NCBI GenBank assembly: GCA_029891385.1
Contig: CM057232.1
Coordinates: forward strand, 65,595,824-65,659,823
DNA from: Erythroxylum novogranatense
Taxonomy: Eukaryota; Streptophyta; Magnoliopsida; Malpighiales; Erythroxylaceae
Direction: 5' to 3'
DNA length: 64,000 nucleotides
Shown here: in pieces, positions 1 to 11,114 of the stretch
Layout of the letters: every line of letters begins with the position of its first letter
Numbering within the stretch: the first letter of the stretch is position 1
Made by a program: the position numbers and the translations under genes
Notes under the pieces: generated by a model
What the model was told of the DNA's origin: nothing
Database searches by the model: none
The model's input: only the letters and a program-made list of their open reading frames with translations

Positions 1-660
1 TGCAGTGAAGTTCACACGGCTTTCACGATATCGACAAACATTGTAGCAGAGAGAAGACAAGTGCCGAAGTTTGAGGAGGTCTTCACTTGGGAATCGGGAG
101 AAAGTCTGATTCACAATTTCTGTGATTATCGGCGATTAGTGGATCTTTGCTCTCCAGTGAGAAGTTGGAGAATATCAAGAATAAGCGAATAAGAAGAAAA
201 GAACAGGAGCGAGTTTCAAAAGGGTGCTAGTGCTCCATTGCTGAGAGGAGCACGAGGAGTACTCATAGTCGAGTGAAGTAGGTAGCGGTGGGGCTACCAG
301 AACAAGCAGTGAGAGGCTGTTTGAGGCAAGCTTCTCATGTGGGAGGTGCCGTGGAGCGGAAGGAGCAGTTCACCTATCCCTTATGTGACCGATGTGGGAA
401 GCATCATCGAAGTGCCTCGAGATCACTTGGAGTTTGTTTGAATCACGAGAGAAGGTCATATAGCCAGCGGTGTCCACAGTGCAAGACGGAGGGTCAGATT
501 TGAGCTCTAGGCGTGCGAGGCAGTGGGAACGAGCGATTCTTGAGTGGCGATTACGGGATCTGCGAGGAAGACTGTTCCTCGAGGAAGGCCAAGAGGTCAG
601 GCGCCGGCAAGAGTGTTTGCCATGACCGGGAGGAAGCTGCAGCCGCTTTGAGGTTGTCCG
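1..660 (+). pseudogene. Degenerate gag C-terminus, Ty3/gypsy chromovirus
   Basis: This is the left-truncated end of a gag gene; the rest lies outside the window. The clearest part is an ORF at 288-503 with a cysteine/histidine cluster (CDRCGKHH, later CLNH and CPQC) that resembles the zinc-knuckle region of chromovirus gag, which binds genomic RNA in the virus-like particle. The spacing of the cysteines is disturbed and no single frame spans the stretch. Position upstream of protease, RT and integrase in the same direction supports the call. The first 280 bases have no clean frame and are assigned by context only. Confidence 0.7.
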
Positions 661-1010
661 GGTATGGCTCGATTATTTGATTCTTGATATTGTGTTGATT
701 GATTACGGTTCCACACTCTTTTGTTTCGCTAGCATAACATTGCATGGTGTGAGTTACATGCCTTTGGATAGGCCTTTGGTTGTTAGTACTCCGCTAGGGA
801 GGAATGTGGTGATCAGTCAGATGTATAAGCAGTGTGAGCTCTTCATAGATGGTGCTAGATTGGTAGTGGACTTACTACCGCTAGACCTTAGAGGGTTAGA
901 TGTTATCCTGGGGATGGATACTATGGAGAAGTATTTGGCCAAGCTGGATTGTGGTCAGAAAGAGGTAGAGTTTGATCTGGGCAATGGTGAGAGGTGATCT
1001 TGGAGGAGAT
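661..1010 (+). pseudogene. Retroviral-type aspartic protease, chromovirus
   Basis: The protease cleaves the Gag-Pol polyprotein. The readable frame at 677-997 has the family layout: an active-site loop (VLIDYGST), a flap region with PLDRPLVVSTPLGRN, and the C-terminal hydrophobic/ILGMD motif. The loop is normally D-S/T-G; here the middle residue is tyrosine (DYG), so the enzyme is probably inactive. A stop follows at about 995. The downstream stretch to about 1140 is still recognisable as the linker to RT but is out of frame. Confidence 0.85.
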
Positions 1011-1139
1011 AGGAAGACACCATCGCTGAGATGATTCGGTATATTAGGTGAAAGGATGATAGGCGAGGATGTGAAGCTTTCTTGGCGCATGTTGTAGATG
1101 CCGATGTGCATGAAAGGAAATTAGAGGATTTCCCGATTA

Positions 1140-2480
1140 TGAGGGAGTTTCCAGATGTTTTCCCGGATGAGTTACGGGTTTGCCGCGGTGAGAAATCGAG
1201 TTTGCCATTGACTTGATTCCGGAGCTGCGCTTATTTCTATCCATATACAGGATGGCTCCAGCTGAGTTGAGGGAGCTTAAGGAACAGTTGGAGGAACTGT
1301 TAGAGAAGGGTTATGTCAGGCCGAGTTCGTCTCCTTGGGGAGCACCGGTTCTGTTTATTAAGAAGAAGGACGGATCATGGTGGATGTGCATTGATTATCG
1401 GAGACTCAACAAGGTAACAGTTAAGAACAAGTATCCGTTGCCACGGATAGATGATCTGTTTGACCAGCTGCAGGGAGCTAGGGTTTTCTCCAAGATTGAT
1501 CTCAGGTCAGGCTATCATCAGCTCAGAATCAAGGAGTCTGATGTTAGCAAGACAGCATTCAGGACCCGTTATGGGCATTATGAGTTTTTGGTCATGCCAT
1601 TCGGTTTGACCAATGCTCCAGCTGCTTTCATGGATCTCATGAATAGGGTTTTCAAGGAGTTTCTGGATCAGTTTGTCATAGTGTTCATAGATGACATTTT
1701 GGTGTATTCTAAGAGTGAAGAAGATCATGAGGAGCATCTCAGGACTGTTTTGCAGACTCTTAGGGAGAGAGAGCTTTATGCTAAGTTCAGCAAGTGTGAG
1801 TTTTGGCTTCATGAGGTGACTTTCCTTGGACATGTGATTTCGCAGGATGGGGTACATGTTGATTCGAGAAAAGTTGAAGCGGTAGTAAGTTGGCATGTAC
1901 CCAAGACAGTGACAGAGGTGAGGAGTTTTCTGGGTCTTGCAGGTTACTACAGAAGGTTCGTGGAGGGATTCTCCATGATAGCTGCTCCGATGACCAAGCT
2001 GTTGAGGAAGAATCAGAAGTTTATCTGGACCGATGAGTGCCAGAAGAGCTTTGAGGAGCTCAAGCACAGGTTGACAAGTGCTCCAGTGCTGATTTTGCCT
2101 TCTGGTGATGAGGGCTATGTAGTGTACAGTGATGCATCGAGAAAGGGTCTCGGTTGTGTATTGATCAAGGAGGCAGGGGTGATAGCATATGCTTGAAACA
2201 ATCAAGCGGTATGAGTTAATTATCCGACTCATGACTTGGAGTTAGCAGTAGTGATATTTGCCTTGAAGATTTGGAGGCATTATCTTTATGGGGTGCAGAC
2301 AAGGATCTTTACGGATCACAAGAGCCTCAAGTACTTGCTAAGCGAGAAGGAGTTGAATTTGAGGCAGAGAAGGTGGATTGAGCTGCTCGAGGACTATGAT
2401 TTGTTGATTGAGTATCACCCGGGCAAAGCGAGCGTAGTGGCGGATGCTTTAAGCGAGAAGTCCTCTATTGCTCATGTTGA
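1140..2480 (+). pseudogene. Reverse transcriptase-RNase H, Ty3/gypsy chromovirus
   Basis: This copies genomic RNA into cDNA and degrades the RNA strand. The 1213-2196 frame is the best-preserved coding stretch in the window. It contains the RT fingers ([14 protein letters not shown]), the motif A aspartate in [12 protein letters not shown], and the YXDD-type box FIDDILVYS at about 1683-1709. The RT thumb/connection follows ([12 protein letters not shown]), then the first RNase H aspartate ([10 protein letters not shown]). A TGA near 2194 and small indels break the protein. RNase H resumes at 2236-2526 with HDLELAVV, the [10 protein letters not shown] aspartate and ADAL. Residues needed for RT catalysis look intact, but the two breaks inside RNase H make the locus a pseudogene. 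Confidence 0.93.
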
Positions 2481-3800
2481 GCGATGTACCTTCCTTTATT
2501 GGAAGAGATGGCCAAGCTTAAGATAAGCTTGAAGCAGGAGGAACAGTTGCCTCCTCGCTACTTTCGAGTTAGGCCTATACTTGGGAGAAGGTTAGGGAGT
2601 TCTGAGCTCGGGATGCGAGTTGAGCAAGTTTAGGGAGGAAATTGAGAATGGTAAGCTTTACGAGGTAGTGGTGAGAGGATGGACTCATGACAATGGGGAT
2701 GACTTTGTATTCGAACAGCGAGGAAGTTAAGGATGAGATATTAGATGAGGCACACAATCGCCTTATGCCATGCACCTAGGTAGCACCGAATGTCTGAGAT
2801 TTGAGAGAGCATTTACGGTGGAAGGGCATGAAGAGGATGTAGCGAGTATGTCGATGAAGTGTCTAGTGTGTCGCAAGTCAATCTTTGAACACCAGTATGC
2901 TTCGGAAAAGTTAAGGCCATTATACATTCACAGTGGAAGTGGCAAAGAGTAACCATGGATTTTCGATGGGTTTGCCCAAGACTAGTAAGAAGCATGATGC
3001 CATATGGGTTATAGTGGATCGGTTGTGAAGTCAGCCCATTTTAACAATCGGTGATGATTCCTTGCATGTGCTAGCCAGAAGTACATTGATGAGGTAGTGA
3101 GATTGCATGGGATTCCAGATTCTATAGTGTCGGCGAGGATCCTCGGTTCACATCGAGATTTTGGGAAAGCTTGCGAGAAGCTTTAGGTACTAAGCTGCAT
3201 TTTAGTCTGACATTTCATCCTCGACGGATGGTCAATCTGAGAGGACCATTCGGACACTTGAGGGAATGCTCAGGGCATGTGTTTTGGATTTCAAGGGAGC
3301 ATGGGATGAGCATTTTCCTTTGGTCGAGTTTGCTTACAATAACTCGTACCATTCTAGTATTCAGATGGCTCCATATGAGGCTTTATATGGAAGGAGGTGC
3401 AGGACTCCTATATGTTGGGATGAAGAAGGAGAGAGGAAGCTAGTCGGACGAGTTGATTCATTGGTATGGATAAGATCAATCTAGTCAGCGGCGACTTAAG
3501 GCTGACTCGGGGCGGGATGAAGAGTTACTGCGATACTCGTCGGAAGGAGATGGAATATGAAGTGGGTGAAAGTGTTTCTCAAGACATCTCCTTGGAAGGA
3601 GTTATGAGGTTTGGTAAGAAAGGCAAGTTGAGTCCAAGATATGTAGATCCTTATGAGATCCTTGAGAGGATCGGACCTCTAGCTTCTGATTGGCGTTGCC
3701 GCGAGTTATCTCAAATCCACGATGTCTTTCACGTTTCCATCTTTGAGAAGGTACAGATCGGATCCTTCTCATGTCATTCGAGTTTGAGACATTGAGTTGA
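2481..3800 (+). pseudogene. Integrase, Ty3/gypsy chromovirus, several frameshifts
   Basis: Integrase joins the cDNA to chromosomal DNA. The pieces are readable only by changing frame. An N-terminal zinc-binding region is at 2770-2950 (HLGSTE, then CLVC). Core fragments lie at about 3010-3260, including GIPDSIVS in a shifted frame. The conserved stretch [20 protein letters not shown] is at about 3328-3387. The C-terminal GKKGKLSPRY...ELSQIHDVFHVS region is at 3466-3795. At least four frameshifts or stops separate these blocks, so no functional protein is expected. Confidence 0.88.
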
Positions 3801-4014
3801 GAGATGACTTAAGTTATGAGGAGATTCGGTAGCAATCTTGGACACCAAGGATAAAGTCCTTAGAAACAAGGCAGTTCGACTAGTTAAGGTTACGTGGAGG
3901 AACCATGCGATAGAAGAAGCCACGTGGGAGCCTTTGGATGCCATGAAGAGAAATATCCAAGTCTTTTCGATGATTCGTAAATTTAGAGGATCGAAATTTC
4001 TTTTAAGAGGGGAG
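3801..4014 (+). pseudogene. Chromodomain at the end of chromovirus integrase
   Basis: The C-terminal chromodomain of chromovirus integrase is thought to guide insertion toward modified histones. The frame at 3838-4023 reads ...VRLVKVTWRNHAIEEATWE, with the aromatic residues and the WE turn expected of the fold. It ends directly before the polypurine tract and LTR. The domain order gag-PR-RT-RH-IN-chromodomain places the element among plant chromoviruses, most like the Tekay lineage. That lineage assignment is from memory of family motifs. Confidence 0.82.
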
Positions 4015-4017
4015 AAA
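4001..4017 (+). other. Polypurine tract of the chromovirus
   Basis: A purine-rich run (AAGAGGGGAGAA) directly abuts the LTR start at 4018. It is the expected plus-strand primer for reverse transcription, and its position fixes the LTR boundary. Confidence 0.85.
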
Positions 4018-4455
4018 TGTTAGACTCAAATTTTGTTTTCTTGAAGTTATTAAGTATGAAATTATTTGAATTATGATTTATGGTATAGTTTGATTTTATT
4101 GAGAATATTCATGGAAAATTTGGATTTAATTGAGTTTGGTATGAAATATGTGTTTATGGAATAAGTGTTAGGAAGAGTAAAAATGGTTATGAAAGGGTAA
4201 TTATGGTTAAGGGCATATTGGTCAAGTATTTGAGTTAGGATGATTTTAGCCTAAGTAAGGAGGGGCATTTGAGTCTTTGGCTTATTATGTAGGTTAAAGA
4301 AATTAGAGTAAGGAAATAAAGAGAGAAAAGAAGAATAAGAAGAAATAAAAAGGGAGAAAGAACGGAGAGAGTGGGTGGCGGTGAAGGAGAAGAAGAGAGG
4401 AAGAAAAGGGAAGCTTTCGTTTGTCAATTTTTGTCAGATTTCAAGCACTCTTAAG

Positions 4456-5144
4456 GTAAGTTATACTCTTCTACTCTTGTTTAGGTTGAATCAAACTCTA
4501 GATTGGCATGGATTGAGTAGAAATCGTTGGTTTAGGGTTTATGGGAAAACTTAGGTAGATTTGCATGGGTTGTTGAGTTGTTGATGTTTTTGGTGTTAGA
4601 ATAAGTGTAGAATGGAAGTATATGACATGATTTATGGCTTAGATGTGTTGTACTTGAAAAAGAGAAGGATTTAGGGTTAAAAATGTCAGAGATCTGGGTT
4701 CGGGAGTCGACCCTCCCGTCCATGCGTCATGACGTGCTCATGAAACCTTGCGGCGTCTGGAAGAAAACTTACTGCGTCATGACGTGCAAGCAAGCACGTC
4801 ACGGCGTGCGTGATTTTTGCTTTCGGCGCGGAGAGGCTGGCCCTCGCAGCGGCGTGCGAAGCATCTGTGACCTTCCGCCCTTGGCCTTGCAATCGTTCGC
4901 TCGCATGGAGAACTCAAAATGTTTCTGCTGTTTTGTTTTTAGTGTTTTACGCATATCTTTTGATACAGAAGTCCTTTTGGGGTGATTTTTGAGGCGTTGT
5001 GAACTAGAGTCATAGATCTACAAGTTATGTGAAGGGATGAAGAAATGAATTGGTTTCTAAGACTATGGAATTTTGGATGGAAGTTAAGAATGGAACTTTT
5101 GTTTCAGCATGAGTTATTAAATGAGATTTTGGTTCTTATTTTAG
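4456..5144 (+). other. Candidate intron inside the chromovirus LTR
   Basis: A strong 5' splice consensus (AAG|GTAAGTT) at 4456 is followed by a T-rich stretch ending in TTATTTTAG at 5144. Similar donor and acceptor pairs sit at corresponding places in both LARDs. Whether it is spliced cannot be told from DNA alone. Confidence 0.4.
4701..4810. repeat. Palindrome island CGTCATGACG in the chromovirus LTR
   Basis: Two exact copies of the self-complementary CGTCATGACG lie at 4725-4734 and 4775-4784. They are flanked by a hairpin CGGGAG...CTCCCG (4701-4718) and by GCACG...CGTGC (4794-4809). The island is much more GC-rich than the surrounding LTR and lies inside the candidate intron. Confidence 0.75.
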
Positions 5145-6382
5145 GAGAACAAGAGAGGCAAGTGGATCAAGAGGCACAAGAGGAAATTCATTTCTAGGCA
5201 AGAATAAGCAAGGAAATTCAGGTGGGTTCATGTTTATAATAAAGTATATAAGTTACTCATTGTTTAGTTCAAATCAAGCAAGATCTCATGCATTTACATT
5301 ACATCATCCATGATCGCATTGCATACTACCATGAATGATTATATTCTGCATTATGATTTGCATTCATGATTATTATCAAGATTTTTACAAAGGAATGTCT
5401 TCCTTTCACGAATACAAGTGCATGAAATCAAGTTTCTGAAATATTTATGACAAGCAAGTTTACAAGCAAGATTACAAGCAAGTCTAGATTGGCGAACAAG
5501 TTTACAAGAACAAGTTGAATTATGCATACTTATGTGGGTTTGTGGTGTCCCTCACGATAGTCAAGTGCACATTGACTCACGAAAAGGCTTCTCCTTTTGC
5601 CATGTGTGGCACGGGGTTATCCCACAAGGATTCCCTCACGAAACTACGTCTACACATCAATATTTCGATGGCTATGTGTAATCGTCACGAACCCGGACAC
5701 CCAACCATCGTGTTATGTGCTATGATTTGTTATGTGACATGCATCATGATTTGTTCAAGAATCAAGCATTTTGCAAGAAATGACTCATACATGCTCTAGT
5801 ATTATGATTTCAACAAGTATCACGGCAATGAGATATTTTGAATATTTTTGCTTATAGCAATATTATAAATATGTCCCCACGAGCTTTATAGCTCACCCCC
5901 TCTAATCTCCCCATGCGGTGTGAGCCGGAGATCGAGTGAGTCACGAGTTTCGGCAGCACTCCCGTTTTCATTTCATTATGTTTATTTATTTTCAATGTTA
6001 TGTTTTGGACGACAAGACCTTAGTTACATGTCAAGTATCATTGGTTCAAGAGTGTTTTAGATTTTTGGCTCTTGAATTCAAAGTTGTGGTCTGATTTGAG
6101 ATATTCGTAAATTTTTATGAAACTCTTCTTTGGAGCATGAATTAGGAATATTTAAAAGCACGAAAGTTTCACGATGGGTCCATTGAACTTCCGATGGTCT
6201 CTTTTCTAAATCATTTAATTTGCATGTTTGGATGTAATTGTTTAAATAAGCAGGTTTGCAAGTATGTTTTTCCAACAGGCCCATTACTCTTCCGCGGGTC
6301 TTTTTCGTTTAAATGTATTATGATCACGTTTTCCCGCCACGCTCTCACGACAGACGTTGGGCTCCGACAGCGGGGTCCAACA

Positions 6383-6724
6383 CAATATATGTTCTCTAAC
6401 ATATATCTATGTTTTTGATTTGATATCTCATATCCATGATCAGTAAAATGTGATCATCAATCAGAACACATACTAGTCTTAATTCATTATTGTTCCACCA
6501 ATAATGATTGACCAGGGACAGTCTAGAATAGTGTTATAACGCTTATGGTTTTACTATCAAGTCACATACTTGATGACATAAGTCTAATACTATTCATGGA
6601 ATGTAAATCACATTACATGAAATACATGCATATATGAAGGAATACCTCATAATATATTATTAACAAGTCATAATGTTAATACATGAATCACAAATATTCA
6701 TTAGCCTAGGGCACACTACTAACA
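6383..6724 (-). mobile_element. Reversed Copia LTR fragment, C2 family
   Basis: This is the reverse complement of the first ~345 bp of the C2 LTR (compare 13803-14150). It ends at 6724 with ACTACTAACA, the complement of the LTR start TGTTAGTAGT. The rest of this LTR must lie left of the chromovirus, outside the window. No polypurine tract follows 6724, so it is either a 5' LTR or a solo LTR on the minus strand. Confidence 0.9.
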
Positions 6725-7658
6725 GGAGTCTGCCCTCAAGTTGGCCAAGGATGCCACGGTCGGGGATCTCGAAGTGTCCCGTTACATTGTCGAGAGAATT
6801 ACTCCCCCTGTAGACGAGCAAATCATGGATAAGAGGAGCAACCTGGAGTTAGGGTCCCAGCTCGTTCGTCTCGGTGTCTTGAGTCGACGATGTCCTTCAG
6901 CGATCTTTGCGGCGTTTGGAAACTACGGACCAGAAGTCGGAACCTCCATGAGCAGGTGAAGGCTTTAAAGGACGAGCTTTCGGATGTAAAGGAGGGGAGA
7001 GACCTCCTCCAGGCTCAAAACGCGTCCTTGGAAGAGGAGAAGAGATCCCAGTAGGGGGAGATGGGCGTTTTGTTGACTCGACTGGCTAAGGGAGAGGAGG
7101 AGAGGGACGAACTGAAGAAAACGGTGAGGGCGGAGCGGGAGCTTAACAAGAAATACCGCCAAGATTTCCATTCCGTAGTGGAAGGTAGGAATAGAGCCGA
7201 GAATACCTTGCGGGAGGTGCGGTGCTCTGTGAGGAGGCGTGGTTGAGGCGATTAGCGATGGAAGGCGGTTTACATGCGAGGAGAGTTTAGAGCTCGCCTG
7301 TGATGTAGCCCTCTCGGTTCTGAGGAGGGGCCACGAGCTCTACACTCCTAAGGGGTCGGTGTGCCCTTCATTCGAGGACTATGCTGAGCCGCTTCTTCCT
7401 GCAACTCTTGGACTTTCTTTGGAGGGTGTCAGGGAGAAGGCCGAGGGAGAACGGGACGTCGTTCCGGATGAAGAGTTGGATCTTAGCTCCGAAGAGGAAG
7501 AGCTTCCTTATGAAGATATTCCTCCGGTTGCTCCCCCGGGTCCTACTCCTACTCCCATTGTGTCGCTCCCTTCTGAGGCTTCTCCTGGGCATCCGCCTCT
7601 TTCCGAGGCTTCTCCTGCTCCCCCGGTTGTTCAAACCTCCCCCTCTGTTGATTTTTAG
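6725..7658 (+). pseudogene. Coiled-coil antisense ORF of a Tat-lineage element
   Basis: Three frame blocks form one broken protein of roughly 300 residues. The first (about 6725-6958) holds ESALKLAKDATVGDLEVSRYI. The second (about 6959-7246) is a charged heptad-rich coiled coil with one in-frame stop. The third (7239-7658) holds RRFTCEESLELACDVA and CPSFEDYAEPLLP, then an acidic and proline-rich tail. I recognise the type as a plant 'putative retrotransposon protein' of unknown function. It is on the opposite strand to the gag-protease at 8803-11000. Tat-lineage elements such as Grande and Retand are known to carry an antisense ORF near the 3' LTR, which fits here. The left end is cut by the Copia LTR insertion. 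Confidence 0.6.
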
Positions 7659-7841
7659 AGCTCACCTGGTCGGGCTTGTGACCAGGGCAAATTTAATGGA
7701 ATGAAAATCTTTTCCTTTGCCTCATTTTTCTGAAGTCATTTTTCGTATTTTGTTCGTTACTTTGGATATATAGTAGAGTTTGATGAAGTTGCTTATAGTC
7801 GGCCGGCTTCGAGGTCGACTTATAGTAGAGTCCGAACCGAA

Positions 7842-8590
7842 ATCCCAAGGATCGCATCTTGGCGACCGATCGACCGCAGGCGATCTATGGAGATGGCGAA
7901 CAAGGGTCCCAAGGATCTTGTCTTGGCGACCTATCAACTGTAGTCGATCTATGGAGATGGCGAACGAGGGTCCCAAGGATCTTGTCTTGGCGACCGATCA
8001 ACCGTAATCGATCTATGGAGATGGCGAACGAGGGTCCCAAGGATCTTATCTTGGCGACCGATCGACCGTAGTCGATCTATGGAGATGGCGAACGATGGCG
8101 AGCGAGGGTCCCAAGGATCTTGTGTTGGCGACCCGACCGACCATAGTCGATCTATGGAGATGGCAAACGATGGTGAGCGAGGGTCCCAAGGATCTTGTCT
8201 TGGTGACCGATCAACCGTAGTCGATCTATAGAGATGGCGAACGAGGGTCCCAAGGATCTTGTCTTGACGACCGATCGACCGTAGTCGATCTATGGAGATG
8301 GCGAACGATGGTCTCAAGGATCTTGTCTTGGCGACCTATCAACCGTAGTCGATCTATGGAGATGGCGAACGAGGGTCCCAAGGATCTTGTCTTGGCGACC
8401 GATCAATCGTAGTCGATCTATGGAGATGGCGAACGATGGCGAGCAAGGGTCCCAAGGATCTTGTCTTGGTGACCCGACTGACCGTAGTCGATCTATGGAG
8501 ATGGCGAACGATGGCGAGCGAGGGTCCCAAGGATCTTGTCTTGGCGACCGATCAACAGTAGTCGATCTATGGAGATGGCGAATGAGGGTT
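7842..8590. repeat. Tandem array, ~64-75 bp units, about 11 copies
   Basis: The unit contains GTCGATCTATGGAGATGGCG, then AGGGTCCCAAGGATCTTGTC and CGACCGATC. About eleven copies of the CCCAAGGATC core occur from 7842 to about 8530. Longer units carry an extra ATGGCGAGCG-like segment. There is no protein-coding constraint. The array lies between the antisense ORF and gag-protease, where the hypervariable 3' untranslated region of Tat-lineage elements would be. Bases 7659-7841 and 8591-8802 on either side hold nothing else I recognise. Confidence 0.92.
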
Positions 8591-8802
8591 GATGGGATTT
8601 TCTACTCTTTGCCAGATATAATGGAGCTTTTCATTGCCAAGAAATCTGAAAGTCCCTTTATTTATGATAATGAAGGCGTGGGTCGTTAAAAAATCTGTCT
8701 GGCAGGGACAGGAAAAAGGTTCCCATGTGTTATATACAAAAACGGTAATAAACAAAGACTAACTAAAATAGAACTTATCTATTGGCAAAGCGCCTTCAAG
8801 TT

Positions 8803-9564
8803 TCAAGAGCGGCCTCCCTTTCTGTCTTCACTGAGGAGAACGAGTTCCGCTCTGCGGGCTTCATCATTTCGTCCTTCTTCATTGCCCGACATCCTCTGAT
8901 TATAAGTCATCCTATCCATCTCCTCGTCGGTCCTCACATCAAAAGAGCTCGCTAGGACCACCGCCCCGTCTAATGTTTTAGTTTCCGCTAAATAGCACTC
9001 CCTTGCGATTCTCTGATGACCCCTGATAGTACCGATTCTATGAGGCGTTGGGAATTTCATCGCTTGGTAGTAGGGAGAGACGACCGCTCTAAGGGCATTC
9101 TGGGTAGCTCGTCCGATTATTGCATTGTATGCCCCTTGAAACTTCACTACTAGGAACTCGACATCCCTTTCTATTTGACTCGGCTTTTGCCCAAACTTCA
9201 CTTTTAAAAAGACTCGGGCGAACGGGTAGGCTGATGCTCCAGTTACTCCTTTAATGGGTCCGTCTATAGGCAAAAGTCAATCTTCAGGTATCTTCATCTG
9301 CTTGAAGGCCTCATAATACAACAAGTCGACCGAGCTACCCGTATCAATCATCACCCGTTTCACCTCATAGCCGTCCATATTCAGATTTACAACGAGGGCG
9401 TCATCATGAGGGCAGCTTACTCCATCAAGGTCAGACTCGTCAAAAGATATCATTCCGTCGCTCTCCTTCAGCCTTTCGGTTGATGAATCTCTGCCGACCT
9501 GCTTGGCATATCTTTTTCTCCCTTTAGCAGTGGATCCCCCCGTTGCGTTTCCACCAAATATCAT
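8803..9564 (-). pseudogene. Tat-lineage protease, minus strand
   Basis: Two frame blocks (9564-9277 and 9273-8803) encode a retroviral-type aspartic protease. The active-site motif MIDTGSSVDLLY is intact, followed downstream by EFLVVKFQGAYNAIIGR and ending RKGGRS. The one-codon step between blocks is a frameshift or stop at about 9275. In autonomous Tat elements RT would follow; here the frame stops and a tandem repeat array begins about 210 bp further on. The RT, RNase H and integrase appear to have been deleted, or were never present in this derivative. Confidence 0.85.
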
Positions 9565-11000
9565 GTTAATGACCCCAGTCGGTCAGTCACCTTGTTGCCC
9601 GGCATTTCTGTCATCTCTTTCCCTTGATCGCCCTCTCTCTTCGCGTCGATTATCTGTATTTGCATTCTGAGTTCCTCCGTCATTTCTATCATCCCGTCTC
9701 CAATTCTGTCGTCTATAATAGTGTCGACTGCTCTTATGCTCGTTATCTCGGTCAGCATTTCGCGCGTGCTTCACAAATCGGCCTAACCTTCCTCTTTGTA
9801 TGAGGAATTCGATTTCTTTTTTCAACTGCCAACAATCCTCCGTATCATGACCGACCTCTTTGTGGAAACTGCAATATACGTTGGGGTTCCTATCCTTGTA
9901 GGGAGTCTTCATTTTGTCAGGTTCTCGGATAGTTTCCCCATCCGCTCTTATGGCCGCCAATACTTCCGCATATCGCCTGTTAAGCGGGGTGAAGTCTTGG
10001 TGATGCCACTGCCGACCGATTCGGCTTTCTCGGTCGTGATCCTCATCTCTTGTGAGACTCATCTGTTCTACCACTCGTCCCGCGGTCATCTGCCTTGCAT
10101 TTTGTATTCTTTAATACTTCTTCGAGCTGAATATACTTATCTGCCCGATGTCTGATCTCTTGAATAGATCGGGGTTGATCGAGGGCTAATGACTTCTTAA
10201 ATTCATCATCCCTCGTGTTGCTCATAAGCGCGGCCAACATGGACGAGCAAGTGAGTCGAGGACCTCGACAACCGTTATTGAATCGAGTGATGAATTCTAT
10301 GAGCTTTCATTCCTTCCTTGGGTAAGTTGCATTACCTCCAAAGCTGTCTTCTATGACCGCTTGCTGGTGGCGAATTGGTTCAGGAATAATAACCTGAAAT
10401 CTTAAGCGGTGATACAACTCGGGGCAAGTTGTTGAACCATCGCCAGCTCCTTCTTGGAAGGCCGTGCGAAAAGCCTTACCTTTGGATGGCGTCCGGAGCA
10501 CGCAATGTAGACTCATCATGAATTTGGAAGTGCAAGACACGAAAGGCTATCCAAGATTTACAGGTGAAAGGAGAGTTATCTTGGTATGCCGGCGATCTGG
10601 CGGAAGCTCATAGCTGCATTAATTCGATCATCCACGATTTTCTCGAGGGCTTGAGTTGGGTGGCGACCGGTCATCACGCTAGTCCGTCGTGCGGCTTGTC
10701 AGCAGAGGGCAATTTCTTATTATCTTGAGATCGCAAAATCTAGCTAATCAATAGATCAGCCGCCTCCTCAATCTGCTTTTGGGTGAGGGAGGTGTGTGTA
10801 GGCAGAAGAGGATCTGCATCCGATCGGTGTTGGAGATTCGGGCGCGTATTACCCGCAGCGCTATCCTCCACAGCCACGCTCTGTTCTTCTTGTTCCAAGG
10901 TTTGAGACTGTGGCTGATCGTTAGGATTTGAGGATTCCGTGTTGGAATCATGTGGTGCAGGCGACAGAGTCGCAGGTAGCTGCAAACCTATGCGTTGCAT
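9565..11000 (-). pseudogene. Tat-lineage gag, minus strand, frameshifted
   Basis: The frame blocks are 11000-10740 (start MQRIGLQLP, low-complexity Q/S/P-rich N-terminus), 10540-10307, 10240-10043 and 10089-9583. The C-terminal block has the conserved end of Tat gag, YCSFHKEVGHDTEDCWQLKK followed by RGRLGRFV, with a Cys/His cluster and then an R/D-rich tail. The block at 10240-10043 contains SLALDQPRSIQEIRHRADKY. Frame changes at about 10070, 10290 and 10640 make it non-functional. It faces the primer site and LTR at 11089-11575, so transcription would run right to left. Confidence 0.82.
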
Positions 11001-11088
11001 TGCCAGAGCTGCGACAGCGGCTATCTCAGGGTTCGTCGCCGCCGCCTAACTGATCTGTGTATTTTTGGACGTGATGCCCAGAAGTCGG

Positions 11089-11106
11089 GCCCCACGGTGG
11101 GCGCCA
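11089..11106 (-). other. Primer binding site, Tat type
   Basis: On the minus strand this reads TGGCGCCCACCGTGGGGC, the primer-site sequence typical of Tat/Retand-type plant gypsy elements. It lies 8 bp inside the LTR boundary, upstream of gag. Confidence 0.85.
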
Positions 11107-11114
11107 TTTGGTTA

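Larger units (their letters stand above)
4018..6382 (+). mobile_element. 3' LTR of the chromovirus (2365 bp)
   Basis: The LTR runs from TGTTAGAC to GTCCAACA, so the ends are near-perfect inverted repeats with TG...CA termini. It starts straight after the polypurine tract. Its right end stops where a reversed Copia LTR sequence resumes, so the element was inserted there. The 5' copy lies outside the window and the target duplication cannot be confirmed. The same LTR family occurs reversed at 33109-35501 and from 63062 to the window end; shared stretches include the GGTGAGCTATAAAGCTCG segment. Confidence 0.92.

Noticed and set aside
1507..2232. A 241-residue minus-strand frame opposite the chromovirus RT.
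   Set aside because: It is a shadow of the RT frame with no domain of its own.
6741..7658. A host gene encoding a coiled-coil protein.
   Set aside because: The stretch is frameshifted, bounded by a transposon insertion and a tandem array, and matches the position of antisense ORFs in Tat-lineage elements.
7842..8590. Regular repeats resembling a CRISPR array.
   Set aside because: Units are tandem with no unique spacers, lie inside a plant retrotransposon and have no cas genes nearby.
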